In this document: positions 33,129 to 41,431 of the stretch, one piece after another
Layout: each line of letters begins with the position of its first letter
Position numbering within the stretch: position 1 is the stretch's first letter
Source of the DNA: Scilla litardierei
Taxonomy: Eukaryota; Streptophyta; Magnoliopsida; Asparagales; Asparagaceae
NCBI GenBank assembly: GCA_030789695.1
Contig: CM061132.1
Span: 30,404,418-30,468,417, forward strand
Length of the DNA: 64,000 nucleotides
Direction: 5' to 3'
Position numbers and translations under genes: made by a program
Notes under the pieces: generated by a model
The model's database searches: none
The model's input: the letters and a program-made list of their open reading frames with translations, nothing else
What the model was told of the DNA's origin: nothing

Positions 33129-33455
33129 CCCTCGAGGCCGCGCCCCCCCCCCTGCAGGGGGGGCGGCCTCCGCGGCCGCGCCCCCCCTGCAGGGGGGGCG
33201 GCCCCCGCCGCCCCCCCTGAAACCCTAGGGGAAAGAACAAAAAAAAAATTTCCAGATCTGTGGGCCTGAAGCCCACAGCAGATCTGTGGGCTTCAGGCCC
33301 ACAGAATTCAAAAAAAAAAATTCCAGATCTGTGGGCCTGAAGCCCACAGCAGATCTGTGGGCTTCAGGCCCACAGATTTCAAAAAAAAAAGAAGCCTATG
33401 GGCCTGAAGCCCATAGGCCGACTGCGGGCTTCAGACCCGCATGCTGTTTTATCTG
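33129..33455 (+). repeat. Element B leader: CTGAA/TTCAG-loop hairpin array
   Basis: After the remaining GC palindromes (to about 33215) come paired hairpins. CTGTGGGC-CTGAA-GCCCACAG (33258-33278) is followed by its own reverse complement CTGTGGGC-TTCAG-GCCCACAG (33284-33304). The pair is repeated at about 33328-33375. A third diverged pair (CCTATGGGC / GCCCATAGG and a GCGGG stem) ends near 33443. Homopolymer A tracts separate the units. Confidence 0.8.
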
Positions 33456-33831
33456 AAAAAAAAAATTGGGGGAGGCAAAGGCTATTAACAAGCCTTAAAA
33501 GGCAACTTGCTAGCCTAAAAATTAATTTAAAAAGGGGATTTAAGGGCAAAATATTCGTGAAAAATCACGATAAATTACGGGACAAATACCGGGCAGACGA
33601 GGACTTTTTGGGGATTCTTGGGGGGGCTTTTGGGATGATGAGGAAAACTTTTTCCTCTGACAACGAAAATGTTTATTTTGGGCTCTTAATCAATTTAATT
33701 GATTAAACCCATTCAATTTACAACCTTTGCATTGTGATGATTTTTTTTTCTGCAAAAATCATATTTACATGCTTTGCATCTCTGGTATATTCTGTTGGAT
33801 ACTATATGCGTGGTTGTGCATTGTATTTAAA

Positions 33832-33920
33832 ACTTAATAATTAGGAAGATCCTGCGACCGCTCTGCCGTTAGTAACCTAACGGTGTATGACGTTGCCCAG
33901 TGGTCCAATAATTATTAAGT
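33832..33920 (+). ncRNA. Stem-enclosed RNA structure in element B leader
   Basis: ACTTAATAATTA (33832-33843) is perfectly complementary to 33909-33920. Inside lie a GGA/TCC extension and a hairpin CCGTTAG-TAAC-CTAACGG (33866-33883). It sits between primer site and gag, so a cis-acting role in the genomic RNA is plausible. I do not see it in element A. Confidence 0.55.
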
Positions 33921-34039
33921 GTTTAAATCATCTATCCATCTCTGCAAATATTAAATGCCTGTGATGCCTGTGATGAAAATGTCTGATGAAAATGTTGATG
34001 AGCACAATATTTCTGCATGAATTGCTAAATGTGGTTTTT

Positions 34040-34297
34040 GGATCGGCCGTTTAGTCCCACAGTTTATTTTCCGCACTTTTCTTTTATTTTTGAGAGAAAT
34101 TGTAGTGAGGAACTTATGTAAATGTCAAAGAAAGAAGACCAACTTCCATGGAGACGGAAGCCACGCTTGAAGATGGAGATATCATATGGGACCCACGGGG
34201 TTTCCAAAGTTGTATTTTCATTTTCTTTAAGCTGCAAATTTGTATAATTTGGACTGTGGACTTTCTTTGGACTCTTTCTTGTGGGACTGGCCGATCC
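34040..34297 (+). ncRNA. Long-range bulged stem in element B leader
   Basis: GGATCGGCC (34040-34048) pairs with 34289-34297 and AGTCCCAC (34053-34060) pairs with 34281-34288. The bulge is GTTT at 34049-34052. Layout and bulge match element A (9234-9480), but both helices differ in sequence and remain fully paired. The gag ATG lies 90 bases downstream. Confidence 0.68.
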
Positions 34298-34386
34298 ACA
34301 CATTTAGTTTTTCGTTAAATATTGCCTCCGCATGAAAATGTTTTCTCTGAATTAATTCATGCATGTTTGTGCTCTGCTAGATATAT

Positions 34387-35349
34387 ATGGCTAATATTGC
34401 AAGCGTTAATTTCGAAGTACTGGAAGCATCAGGTAGAAACTATCTAAGCTGGCAGCTAGATGTAAAGTTTCACCTGCGGGCAAAGACCCTCATCGCTGCT
34501 GTGACTGAAAAAGAAAATGTTAGCGATATAAGAGAAGGTGCAAGCCATCATCTATATTCGCCGCCATGTGGACAAGACCTTAAAGGCTGAATACCTTACG
34601 GTCGAAGATCCACTTAAGCTATGGACTGCCCTTGAGGACATGAATAAACATCAGAAAGATGTTATACTCCCAAGGGCACGATACGAGTGGGAGAACCTGA
34701 GACTGCAGGACTTAAAGTCCGTTGCTGAGTACAACTCAGCACTGTTTAGCATCACCGCACGCCTGAAGTTGTGTGGTGAAAAAGTCTCAGAAAATCGCAT
34801 GCTGGAAAAGACGTATACGTCCTTCCATGAAGAAAAAAAAATAAAAAAATAAAAATGCGATACTCATGCAGCAATACCGTGAACGAAAGTTCACCAAGTA
34901 TTCCGAGCTGCCGCCATGTTTACTCATGGCCGAGTAAAACAGAGAGCTTCTTCTCTCCACTCACAATATACGCTCCCCGGCACTGCCCCCCACCAGAAGC
35001 TCACTATTCCTCTTCCTTCAAAAAGAAGAGAGATAATAAAAGAAAAGAAAGACCACAGAAGGGGGGTCAACAGAAAAATGCCAAGGGCCATGCACAGCAA
35101 CAGCGAAATAATGAAAGTAAGCGGAAGTTCACGTGGCACAGACATGACAAAAATGATTCACCCCCACCCAAGAGGGAATGTGAAGACCAGTGCCATAATT
35201 GTGGCATGAAAAGCCACTGGTCCAAAATGTGCCGAACTTCGCAGCACCTCCAGGATTTGTATAAAGAGAACAAGAAAAATAAAGCTGAAACAAACCTCAT
35301 GACCTCTGATGCTCCAGTCAAGTTTCCAGCTGACAAACTTCGAAAATGA
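34387..35349 (+). pseudogene. Copia gag remnant of element B
   Basis: The start MANIASVNFEVLEASGRNYL is followed by a frame change near 34540, then DPLKLWTALEDMNKHQ, ITARLKLCGEKVSENRMLEK and, after another frame change near 34850, a basic RKERPQKGGQ stretch. The CCHC knuckle CHNCGMKSHWSKMC lies at about 35199-35240. Gag would coat the element RNA, but at least two frameshifts prevent a full product. Confidence 0.85.
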
Positions 35350-35790
35350 TGACTTGCTTGATTAGCCTTTATTTTTAGCAATTTGTTTTGAGAATAATTT
35401 ATGAGAGCTTTTGCATTATGCAATCTGTTTTTGAATAAAATTTTTAGTATACAATAAATGAAAATGTTTATCTAAATATGCATGTGCCGATATGTTTCAT
35501 CTTTTGAAACTGCTCTCATAAATGCTTAGTAGACAATAAACACGTACGATTTCTTTCAATACAGAGCCCAATATCAGGGCTATATTGAAGATCCAGGGAA
35601 TGCAACACAGTTGCCCCCAAACGACACAAAAATAATGGATGCACTAATCCCTCCGAATCCCAAAAAGAAACTTTCTAAGTTTCAAGGACATCCGTTTCAA
35701 CGGATCCCACTTGGAAACAGCAAATGTAAATAAAAAATTACCGTATGCAACGTCTCAAGAAAAAGGAGTAAAATCCACACTTGAACGTTT
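35350..35790. other. Element B gag-pol junction, decayed
   Basis: The protease region is expected here. No DSGA motif could be read. The segment holds only short frames. Confidence 0.45.
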
Positions 35791-38560
35791 TGAGAGCCTT
35801 ATAGGCCTCTACCATACGAAGATTCGGAGAAAGGAAGCAGAATTAAACGGAACACCTGAAGTGCCCTACATCAGCCGAGTTGTTACTCTGGCATGATGGA
35901 CTTGGCCACCCTGGATTTGTAATGATGCACAGCATCTTATCCCATGGGTATGACTTGAAGAACCAGAAGATTCTTCAGAAGGGAAAAATTCCCTCGCATC
36001 CCTTACTATAAGGGAAGATTAATTACAAGGCCATCTCCACGAAAAGTTGAAAAAGGATCTCCACGCTTCCTCAAAAAGAATTCAAGGAGACAGATGTGGA
36101 TAAAATCCACCACCCCTAGTGGGCTATTTTGGTACTTCATTGTACTGATAAATGCATCCTCAGAATATTCGTACGTATGTCTACTACAAGACCCGCAACT
36201 TAGCTTTTCCAAAGCTATTGGCACAAGAATAAAAATGTTGCGGGCACATTTCCCAGACAATAAAATGTTGTAAATAAGTCTGGTTAATGTTGGGAAATAT
36301 ACCTCCCAGTCTTTTCAAGAGTACTGCCAGTCAACGGGAATCGAAAATGAACATACAAGTGCCGCATGTTCATACCCAAAATGGGTCGGCAGAGTCACTA
36401 AAAATTAGACTCCAATGGACTGAACGTCCATTAAATCCCGATTGCCTATGGATGCATGGGGACATGCAAACTCTGCATGCTGCATCGTAAATGAAAATAA
36501 GACCCTCTGGAGGTCAGAGTCTCCAATGCAACTTGCATATGGAATGCCACCGAACATTTCTCATCTGAGAATCTTCGGTCGCGCAGTCTTAAATCCCCAT
36601 TGCACCACCAAAGAGGACCAAAACGGTACTCAGCGCCGCCTAGGTATCCATGCAGGGTTTGACTCACCCTCACTTATAAGATACCTAGAACCCCAAACGG
36701 GGGACGCATTTAAGGCACATCTTGAAGACTGTGATCTCGATGAGACGAGTTTTCCCAAAAATAGGCCCAGATACTGAAAAATCTGGCGCGAAGAAAATTA
36801 TAACGTGGGATACAAACAGCTTGACCCACTATGATCCGGTAACAATACAATGTGTAGATGAGATCCAGAAGATCTTCCACACACAGAACACTGTTCACCA
36901 ATTACCGGAATCATTTATTGACAACCAGAAGATTGTCAGATCACACATCCCTGCTGCAAAAACTCCAGCTAGGATTGACATCCCCGAGAATGGATGCAAT
37001 CCACCAGCAGCAGAAGTGGCTGATCCTCAACAGAAAAGAGGCAGACCACCAGGCTCCAAGGACAGAAACTCCTGGAGACCTTAAGACAATACTACCACAG
37101 GACAATGAGCTCCTGTCCACACCATCACCCTTCCCGGAATCCACTGCAGAGGAATTGCTGGGAAAAAGTGAAATTAAGTAAATGTTGTACGTACTGGGGA
37201 GGTGTTGGACAGATAGAACATAAATTGTCGACAATATATTCACGTATCATATTGCCATATACATCGCAATGGTGATGATGTTTATAAATTATCGTTCCAC
37301 ACTCCGTTGCTAGAAGGCAAACGTAGAGATTGGCCAAACGTGGAACGTGGCAATAAAAGATGAGCTGGACTCACTTATGGAACGTGAAATGTTCGGACCT
37401 GAAGTCCAGACACCAAAAGGTGTCAAACCTGTGGATAAAACAAAGTATTGCAAACATAAGAAAAATAAATACAAAATCGTATGCTATACGGTACAACCTA
37501 TAGCCCAAGGAAAATTTTGCTGAAACTAGGGATCGAACAAATTCAAATGAGCATGTCTCATAAATGATGCATCAGTCTCCCTAAGTTATCAAAAGCGAAT
37601 ACCTTACGATTTGGCGAAGGAAAATTTTGGATATGCTGTTATTGGATGTTGTGACGGCATACCTTCGTGGATATCCTGTAAAGATAATTTCCACATTTCC
37701 TTAAAATGCCTGAATAGACTTCGGGACGTCTATTCAAGAAAAACAATAAGTATAAGTAAATGTACAACCAAGAGAATCACTTGACAAGTCAATGATTCCT
37801 ACTGAAGGTTGTCTTTGCATATGTGCAAAGAACAGGATTAGAGATCTTAGTTGTAGACAAATAACATCTCATCGGATCTCCTGAAGAGAAAACCGAAATA
37901 AATGTACCAGCCTGACTTTTAAACATGAAATAAAAAGACCTAGACAAATATAAAGTCATGGCTCATAGAATCCTGTTAAAAACGCCCAGAAGTGCGTTGG
38001 AGATATTAAAAGGACCATTGTCATCCAAAGTACACCCACGGTGGTACACTTACTGGATGAACAAAAAGAACCCTTCCGATCGCTGGAAGAGGGGGAGGAT
38101 ATAACTGGTCCCAAAGTCCCTTATCTTAGTGCAATCATGCACTCCTGGCTAACTGCATGTGTCCCGGTATAACAATTGCAGTAAACTCATTAGCCAGAGA
38201 TAGTTGGCACCTAAAAAGGGCCATTAGACCTGAGTTAAGCCTTCTGCGCTTCCTCCAAGGGTCGAAATATTCGGACTTACAAAATGAAGTAGCATCCTCC
38301 AATGTTTATGCAAATGCAGGTTTCAGGTCCAGTCCCTATGCTGAGAAATCACAGAACGGGTACCCACAGTGGGATGGCCATCCCCTGCAGATCTGCAAAG
38401 CAACTTATGAAGGCAACATCATCCTATCATTCCGAGATCCTCACCATTCCAGAATCACACCAATGGTGTATTTGAGGGCGCCTGGTGGTACATCACATCC
38501 CAGTGACGACTGGGATAGAGGCTGGTTCTGTGGAGCTAACCATATAGTCTGAAGACCACA
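35791..38560 (+). pseudogene. Decayed Copia pol remnants of element B
   Basis: Collinear fragments: GTPEVPYIS and a WHDGLGHPGFVMMH-like pre-integrase box near 35850-35930; QKILQKGK near 35965; HVHTQNGSAES (integrase end) near 36370; PPNISHLRIFGRAV and RRLGIHAGFDSPSLIRYLEP at 36550-36690; a linker KRGRPPGSKD near 37033; RT start FGPEVQTPKGVKPV near 37395; an IGSPEE block near 37865; late RT and RNase H remnants (LLRFLQG, YANAGFRSS) at 38110-38360. Frame changes and stops separate them, and the RT catalytic box is not intact. Confidence 0.78.
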
Positions 38561-39091
38561 TCAGAGGCGACGAAACTTAGCAACCTCTTCAGAGTTCCTG
38601 GATTCAGCTGCTGCTTGATGGTGACAAAATTTGTAATTTGTGTACATTTTCGGAATATTGTAGATAGGAGTGATGAGATAAGCCTAAGAGATCTGAAAGC
38701 CTAAGAGCTTTTACAGATCAGGGGGGGGGTTGAGGGAATTTGTACTCTTTTCCCTTAGCTATGGTTTTTCCCACTGGGTTTTCCATAGCCAAAGGTTTTA
38801 ACAAGGCAAATCAAATCAACTCTGGATCCCGAAGTATCCACCCCTCTGTGACGCTCAGAATCCAGAAGTATTCATGAGCAAAGTCACATGTACAAATCAG
38901 GGGGAGCTTGGCAGAGTTTGTACTCTTTTTCCTTAACTATGGTTTTTCCCACTAGGTTTTCCATAGCCAAAGGTTTTAACGAGGCAAATCTCACCAACTC
39001 AGGATCCTGAAGTATCCACCCCATGTGAGACCCATACATGCTCAGAATCCTGAAGTATTCATGAGCGGGGTCCACAACCATGGCTGGATAC
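38561..39091. other. 3' non-coding region of element B
   Basis: Two copies of a 'ggtttttcccact.ggttttccatagccaaaggtttta' unit occur (about 38762 and 38940), each followed by GGATCC-type hairpins ending in GTATCCACC. The same unit is present in element A near 14097 and 14229. Confidence 0.65.
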
Positions 39092-39098
39092 GGGGGAG
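39092..39098 (+). promoter_or_regulatory. Polypurine tract of element B
   Basis: GGGGGAG immediately before the 3' LTR. Confidence 0.75.
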
Positions 39099-39234
39099 TG
39101 TTGTGAATGAGTATTTACTGGGTTGGTGAGTTATTGGGCCAACCCAAATGGTTGGGCCCATACCCACTTGTATTCTCCCCTTTGGCTATAAATATAGACT
39201 TGAGGGCTCTCCCCTCAATAGTTGATTCATAACA
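39099..39234 (+). repeat. 3' LTR of element B
   Basis: 136 bp, three differences from the 5' LTR. TATAAATA at 39187-39194. Followed by ATAAC. Confidence 0.92.
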
Positions 39235-39298
39235 ATAACTACATTTTCTCTCTCTTAGGAATACATCAATTCCCCCTATTCCAAATTTCATATTCCAA

Positions 39299-39313
39299 GA
39301 AAAGAACAGGCCC
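39299..39313 (-). repeat. Right terminal inverted repeat of H
   Basis: GAAAAGAACAGGCCC, the exact inverse of the left end, followed by TTA at 39314-39316. Confidence 0.88.
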
Positions 39314-39500
39314 TTAGTAGAATAAAAGTTTGATCGGCCATGTGTAGAGCAAATCGGTGTGCGCTCATAGCAACTTCCTTTTTTAGGAAGTACCATTAAG
39401 TTGTTTCCAAAGAGATGAACGGCAACGAAAACGAAATAAAATGATTAGTCACAACCGTCCATGTGTCAAAAGGAGGACCGTCGAACATGGTTGATTAGCC

Positions 39501-39509
39501 TAGGGTTTT
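39501..39509 (-). promoter_or_regulatory. Telo-box (AAAACCCTA) upstream of snoRNA cluster
   Basis: TAGGGTTTT on the plus strand is the inverse of the telo-box found in promoters of plant ribosome-biogenesis and snoRNA genes. It lies about 250 bases before the first snoRNA. A TATA-like 'ctacaaataac' follows near 39539. Promoter function is inferred from position. Confidence 0.5.
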
Positions 39510-39751
39510 TGCTCTTCACCGCTCCTCCTCTCTACCATGTCTACAAATAACGGGTTAACGCTACGCTTTCTTCCGTACACAATTTTCTGGTGAAAACTTT
39601 CGGGGTTTTCAAATTTTCGTTCGAATAGAGATCCGTCGAATTTTTTTTCATTGATGCTATTTATTTGTTTTGTAATCGATGTGCTATTATTTGATTTCTT
39701 TAAATTCGATGAGTGCTTGGTTTTCGATTGTCAGTATCCTTTGTTAATTTC

Positions 39752-39859
39752 TCGGATGAAATGATGATCCTTTCCCCAAAAGATCGACTCTGGTTATACT
39801 TAGCGCAATTTTTATTCCCTCTGCGGAGAGATCAAGCCAATGGATCTGATCGTTTTCGG
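39752..39859 (+). ncRNA. C/D-box snoRNA-like gene, copy 1
   Basis: C box TGATGA at 39762-39767, D box CTGA at 39846-39849, and a D'-like CTGG at 39790-39793 preceded by GATCGACT. It is clearly related to 39923-40034 (shared TGATGATCCTTTCCCC, GATCGACTCTG and ATCAAGCCA). The terminal stem is weak. C/D snoRNAs guide 2'-O-methylation of rRNA; I cannot assign the target without a search. Confidence 0.62.
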
Positions 39860-39922
39860 TCTATCTTTTTATTTGTAATTTCGTTTCGATTTTGATCTTG
39901 ATCTTGTAATTACGAAAAATTC

Positions 39923-40034
39923 AATTGGTGGATGTGATGATCCTTTCCCCAGATGATCGACTCTGATTATAATGTGCGCTTTTTGTATCTTTCTCTTTGT
40001 AGAAAATCAAGCCAGATCTCTGATCCACCTAATT
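39923..40034 (+). ncRNA. C/D-box snoRNA gene, copy 2
   Basis: C box TGATGA at 39935-39940, D' box CTGA at 39963-39966 preceded by GATCGACT, and D box CTGA at 40020-40023. A good terminal stem brings the boxes together: AATTGGTGGA against TCCACCTAATT. The D' guide region is the part best conserved with copy 1, so it is probably the active guide. The target is unassigned. Confidence 0.75.
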
Positions 40035-40077
40035 TCGTTTAAATTTATTTTTTTTTCTGAATAGTAATAAATTAAGG

Positions 40078-40210
40078 AAATAGTCGATGATGATAAATCT
40101 AAAGGCTTGTTTCTCAAAACATTCGCAGTGGCCGCCTGAGGGCTTTCGCCTTGCCAGGCTTGAGAGCCTTTGCTGTTTATCTTTCCTTTCTTGGATGTCT
40201 GAGACTATTT
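40078..40210 (+). ncRNA. U14: U14 snoRNA (SNORD14), copy a
   Basis: The terminal stem AAATAGTC/GACTATTT (40078-40085 with 40203-40210) is perfect. The C box is ATGATGA at 40087-40093 and the D box CTGA at 40199-40202. It contains ACATTCGCAGT (near 40120) and TTGGATGTCTGA, the two conserved U14 segments that pair with 18S rRNA, in the right order. U14 is needed for 18S rRNA processing and also guides methylation. In plants U14 genes are commonly clustered with other C/D snoRNAs and made as polycistronic precursors, which fits the arrangement here. Confidence 0.88.
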
Positions 40211-40300
40211 CATATGAGTTTTAATTTGTTTTGGGTTTTATTCATTTTTGTTATTTTGGTTGGTTTGATTGAAATAAATTTGTGAAACAAGAAGTCTAAA

Positions 40301-40434
40301 GAGTAGTTGATGATGATAAATCTGAAGGCTTGTTTCTCAAAAACATTCGCAGTGGCCGCCTGAGAGCTTTCGCCTCGCCAGGCTTGAGAGCTTGTGCTGT
40401 TTGCTTATCCTTCCTTGGATGTCTGAGACCGCTC
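40301..40434 (+). ncRNA. U14: U14 snoRNA (SNORD14), copy b
   Basis: Tandem paralogue of copy a, 90 bases downstream. TGATGATGAT C-box region at 40308-40317, AACATTCGCAGT near 40341, TCCTTGGATGTCTGA before the D box (CTGA at 40423-40426). The terminal stem GAGTAGTT against GACCGCTC is imperfect but mostly paired. Confidence 0.87.
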
Positions 40435-40718
40435 AATTTGTTATCTCTAACTTTTTATCTGTTGATTTGGCGAATTTTTATCTTTCCATCAAAAAAAGTT
40501 TGTATTTCTGTATTACGTTATAATTCATTAAAATTACAGTTATCGGGGTTAAAAAAAGACTATTTTTAAATCAATTAGTACTTGAAAATTGCTATCTATA
40601 CCTCGTTTGTTGAGGTGCATATTGCAATCAGGGCAATATTTGCTTTTTTTGGAAGGGCAAGTATTAGATGGGACTGGGAAATAGTACATAATTGATTTTT
40701 TTTGGCAAAATCCAAGTG
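40435..40718. other. 3' flank of snoRNA cluster
   Basis: AT-rich. Contains hairpin h1 of the downstream hairpin series: ATTGC..GCAAT outside and ACCTC/GAGGT inside, 40589-40628. No further C/D pair could be supported. Confidence 0.5.
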
Positions 40719-40726
40719 CATGCACC

Positions 40727-41325
40727 TAGACCCGACCGCGGTTTGGTTCGAACCGTGGAACCGAACCGGAACCGAACCGATTTGGAACCGAACCGAACTG
40801 GAACCGGCCGGCCGGTTCCAAGAACCGTAACCGGAACCGGACCAAGCCGGTTCGGTTCCGGTTTGCCCTTTTGTGGAACCGAACCGGAACCGGCGGTTCA
40901 GGTTCCCCGGTTCCCCGGTTCCGGAACCGGGGAACCGAATCGGAACCGATTCGGTTTTGGCCAATTGGCTCACATTCTCAATTTTCTCACAAAGTTTTCT
41001 CACATTCTCCGGTTTGGTTTGTCACATCCTCAATTTTCTCATATTTGACTTGTATTAAGTTGATTAGTGACAAGATATATTTCTTTTTTAAGTTATATCC
41101 TTTAAATTTTGTTTACTTTTCTTATATTTTTCACCACAACCGAACCGGAACCGACCCCAAACGGGAACCGAACCGGAACCGGAACCGAACCGAAACCGGA
41201 ATCGGAATCGGAACCAGTCGGGAACCGAAACCGAACCGCTTCTAAAGCGGTTCGGTTCCGGTTCCGGGTTTTGTCGGAACCGGAACCGGCGGTTCGGAAC
41301 CGGAACCGAACCGCGGTCGGGTCTA
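40727..41325. mobile_element. hAT-type MITE rich in CCGAAC/GGTTCC repeats
   Basis: 599 bp. The left end TAGACCCGACCGCGGTT is inverted at the right end (..AACCGCGGTCGGGTCTA). Perfect 8-bp duplications CATGCACC lie at 40719-40726 and 41326-41333, as expected for hAT elements. Both arms consist largely of 'ccggaaccgaa' repeats, so the whole element can fold on itself. It codes for nothing; frames rich in Asn-Arg are repeat artefacts. Confidence 0.88.
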
Positions 41326-41424
41326 CATGCACCTCATCCTTTGAGGTGCATGCAACATTCGTTTTAGGACTTTTCTGATGTTAAAAGGACAGATCTGTAT
41401 ACACACCTACTCATAGGGGTGTAT
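41326..41424. repeat. Hairpins h2 and h3 of the downstream series
   Basis: h2: CATGCACCTC-ATCCTTT-GAGGTGCATG (41326-41352), the hairpin into which the MITE was inserted. h3: ATACACACCTA-CTCA-TAGGGGTGTAT (41399-41424), one mismatch. Both belong to the series continued at 52968, 53096 and 53222. Confidence 0.7.
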
Positions 41425-41431
41425 GTGAATT

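Larger units (their letters stand above)
24217..39234 (+). mobile_element. Copia-type LTR retrotransposon B, coding-dead, interrupted by C
   Basis: 136-bp LTRs at 24217-24352 and 39099-39234 begin TGTTGTGAATG and end TTCATAACA. They are flanked by ATAAC at 24212-24216 and 39235-39239 and differ at 3 sites. Without element C the unit is about 6.8 kb. It has the same primer site as element A, a GC-rich palindromic leader, a gag remnant in several frames and pol remnants in Copia order. It is inserted in the right arm of Harbinger element H, so it is younger than that insertion. Confidence 0.92.
15307..39313 (+). mobile_element. PIF/Harbinger DNA transposon H with three genes, interrupted by B
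   Basis: The left end GGGCCTGTTCTTTTC (15307-15321) is inverted at the right end (39299-39313). TTA flanks both sides (15304-15306 and 39314-39316), the TSD typical of PIF/Harbinger. Removing element B and its 5-bp duplication leaves an element of about 9.0 kb. It carries a DDE transposase gene, a Myb/SANT-like gene and a GRF zinc-finger gene, all on the plus strand. The first two are the standard pair of this superfamily; the third is not. The size is large for the superfamily. Confidence 0.88.

Noticed and set aside
39713..40569. Short ORFs over the snoRNA region (60 and 79 codons)
   Set aside because: They overlap well-supported C/D box RNAs and have no protein similarity.
40692..41378. 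Asn-Arg and Gly-Ser-rich frames near the snoRNA cluster
   Set aside because: They translate the CCGAAC/GGTTCC repeats of the hAT MITE.
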